Origin: Actinomycetes bacterium
GTDB lineage: Bacteria; Actinomycetota; Acidimicrobiia; Acidimicrobiales; Acidimicrobiaceae
Direction of reading: 5' to 3'
DNA: 6,072 nt
Assembly: GCA_021844725.1 (NCBI GenBank)
Contig: JAKBSX010000198.1
Coordinates: forward strand, 1-6,072
Shown here: positions 6,019-6,072 of the stretch, piece after piece
Position numbering within the stretch: position 1 is the first letter of the stretch
Layout of the letters: the number at the start of each line of letters is the position of its first letter
Program-made: the position numbers and the translations under genes
Notes under the pieces: generated by a model
The model's input: the letters and a program-made list of their open reading frames with translations, nothing else
What the model was told of the DNA's origin: nothing
Database searches by the model: none

Positions 6019-6072
6019 CAGAGTCTGGCTTCTTTTGATTCTGGTGAATGGGCGGAGACAGGTAAAGAGGTC
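6008..6072 (-). CDS. Possible 3' end of an upstream gene (partial)
   Basis: From the right edge a frame is open for about 20 codons and ends at TGA 6010-6008, 8 nt past the first base of the 65-aa gene's ATG. Its last residues, HQNQKKPDSDDK, are hydrophilic and charged, as gene tails often are, and the overlap would fit an operon. The first codons (PLYLSP) fall in the near-repeat shared with the solute-binding gene, so the edge sequence may not be genuine. No family can be assigned. Confidence 0.3.
   Translation of the reverse strand, partial: PLYLSPPIHQNQKKPDSDDK
6049..6072. repeat. 24-bp near-repeat, edge copy
   Basis: The right-most 24 bp of the window are the second copy of 4788-4811, in direct orientation, with one mismatch at 6052. 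The match runs to the very last base, so its true extent beyond the window is unknown. Confidence 0.75.

Noticed and set aside
1..6072. CRISPR array, insertion sequence, tRNA/rRNA, riboswitch or prophage genes
   Set aside because: No spaced direct repeats, transposase motifs, terminal inverted repeats or recognisable RNA genes were seen on either strand; the window reads as ordinary chromosomal genes.

Overview
The window looks like chromosomal DNA from a mycothiol-producing actinobacterium of moderate GC (mid-40s percent by eye, not counted). Three things point there: a mycothiol S-conjugate amidase (Mca), a DnaE2/ImuC-type error-prone polymerase, and a perfect actinobacterial/Gram-positive-type LexA box. 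The serine-tract lipoprotein and low GC would fit Acidimicrobiia-like lineages, but that placement is only inference.

All genes lie on the minus strand, so transcription runs from the right edge to the left. In that order: the last codons of a possible unidentified gene (6008-6072); a 65-aa hypothetical protein (5821-6018); a lipoprotein solute-binding protein of the branched-chain amino acid ABC type (4462-5715), closed by a clear rho-independent terminator (4403-4449); dnaE2 (1156-4323) behind its own LexA-controlled promoter; mca (110-976); and the first nine codons of another gene (1-27), possibly an SCP2-type protein.

The best regulatory signal is at dnaE2. A 16-bp perfect palindrome containing CGAACATATGTTCG abuts a consensus TATAAT, which lies 6 nt before a GTG codon. 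That GTG, not the upstream GTG at 4362, should be the real start, and the mRNA is probably leaderless. mca shows the same geometry: TACAAT, 6 nt, then its second ATG. By contrast, the solute-binding protein gene and the gene at the left edge each have a GGGGGAA Shine-Dalgarno, so leadered and leaderless genes are interleaved.

Functionally, dnaE2 (damage-induced mutagenic synthesis) and mca (removal of mycothiol-bound electrophiles) are both stress functions, but nothing shows they are co-regulated. The imuA'/imuB partners of DnaE2 and the permease/ATPase partners of the binding protein are absent from the window.

I see no CRISPR array, insertion sequence, tRNA, rRNA or evident new multi-gene system. 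The main oddity outside dnaE2 is a 24-bp near-repeat (23/24, the last 20 identical) between the right edge and the middle of the binding-protein gene, which may mark an assembly or chimera boundary.
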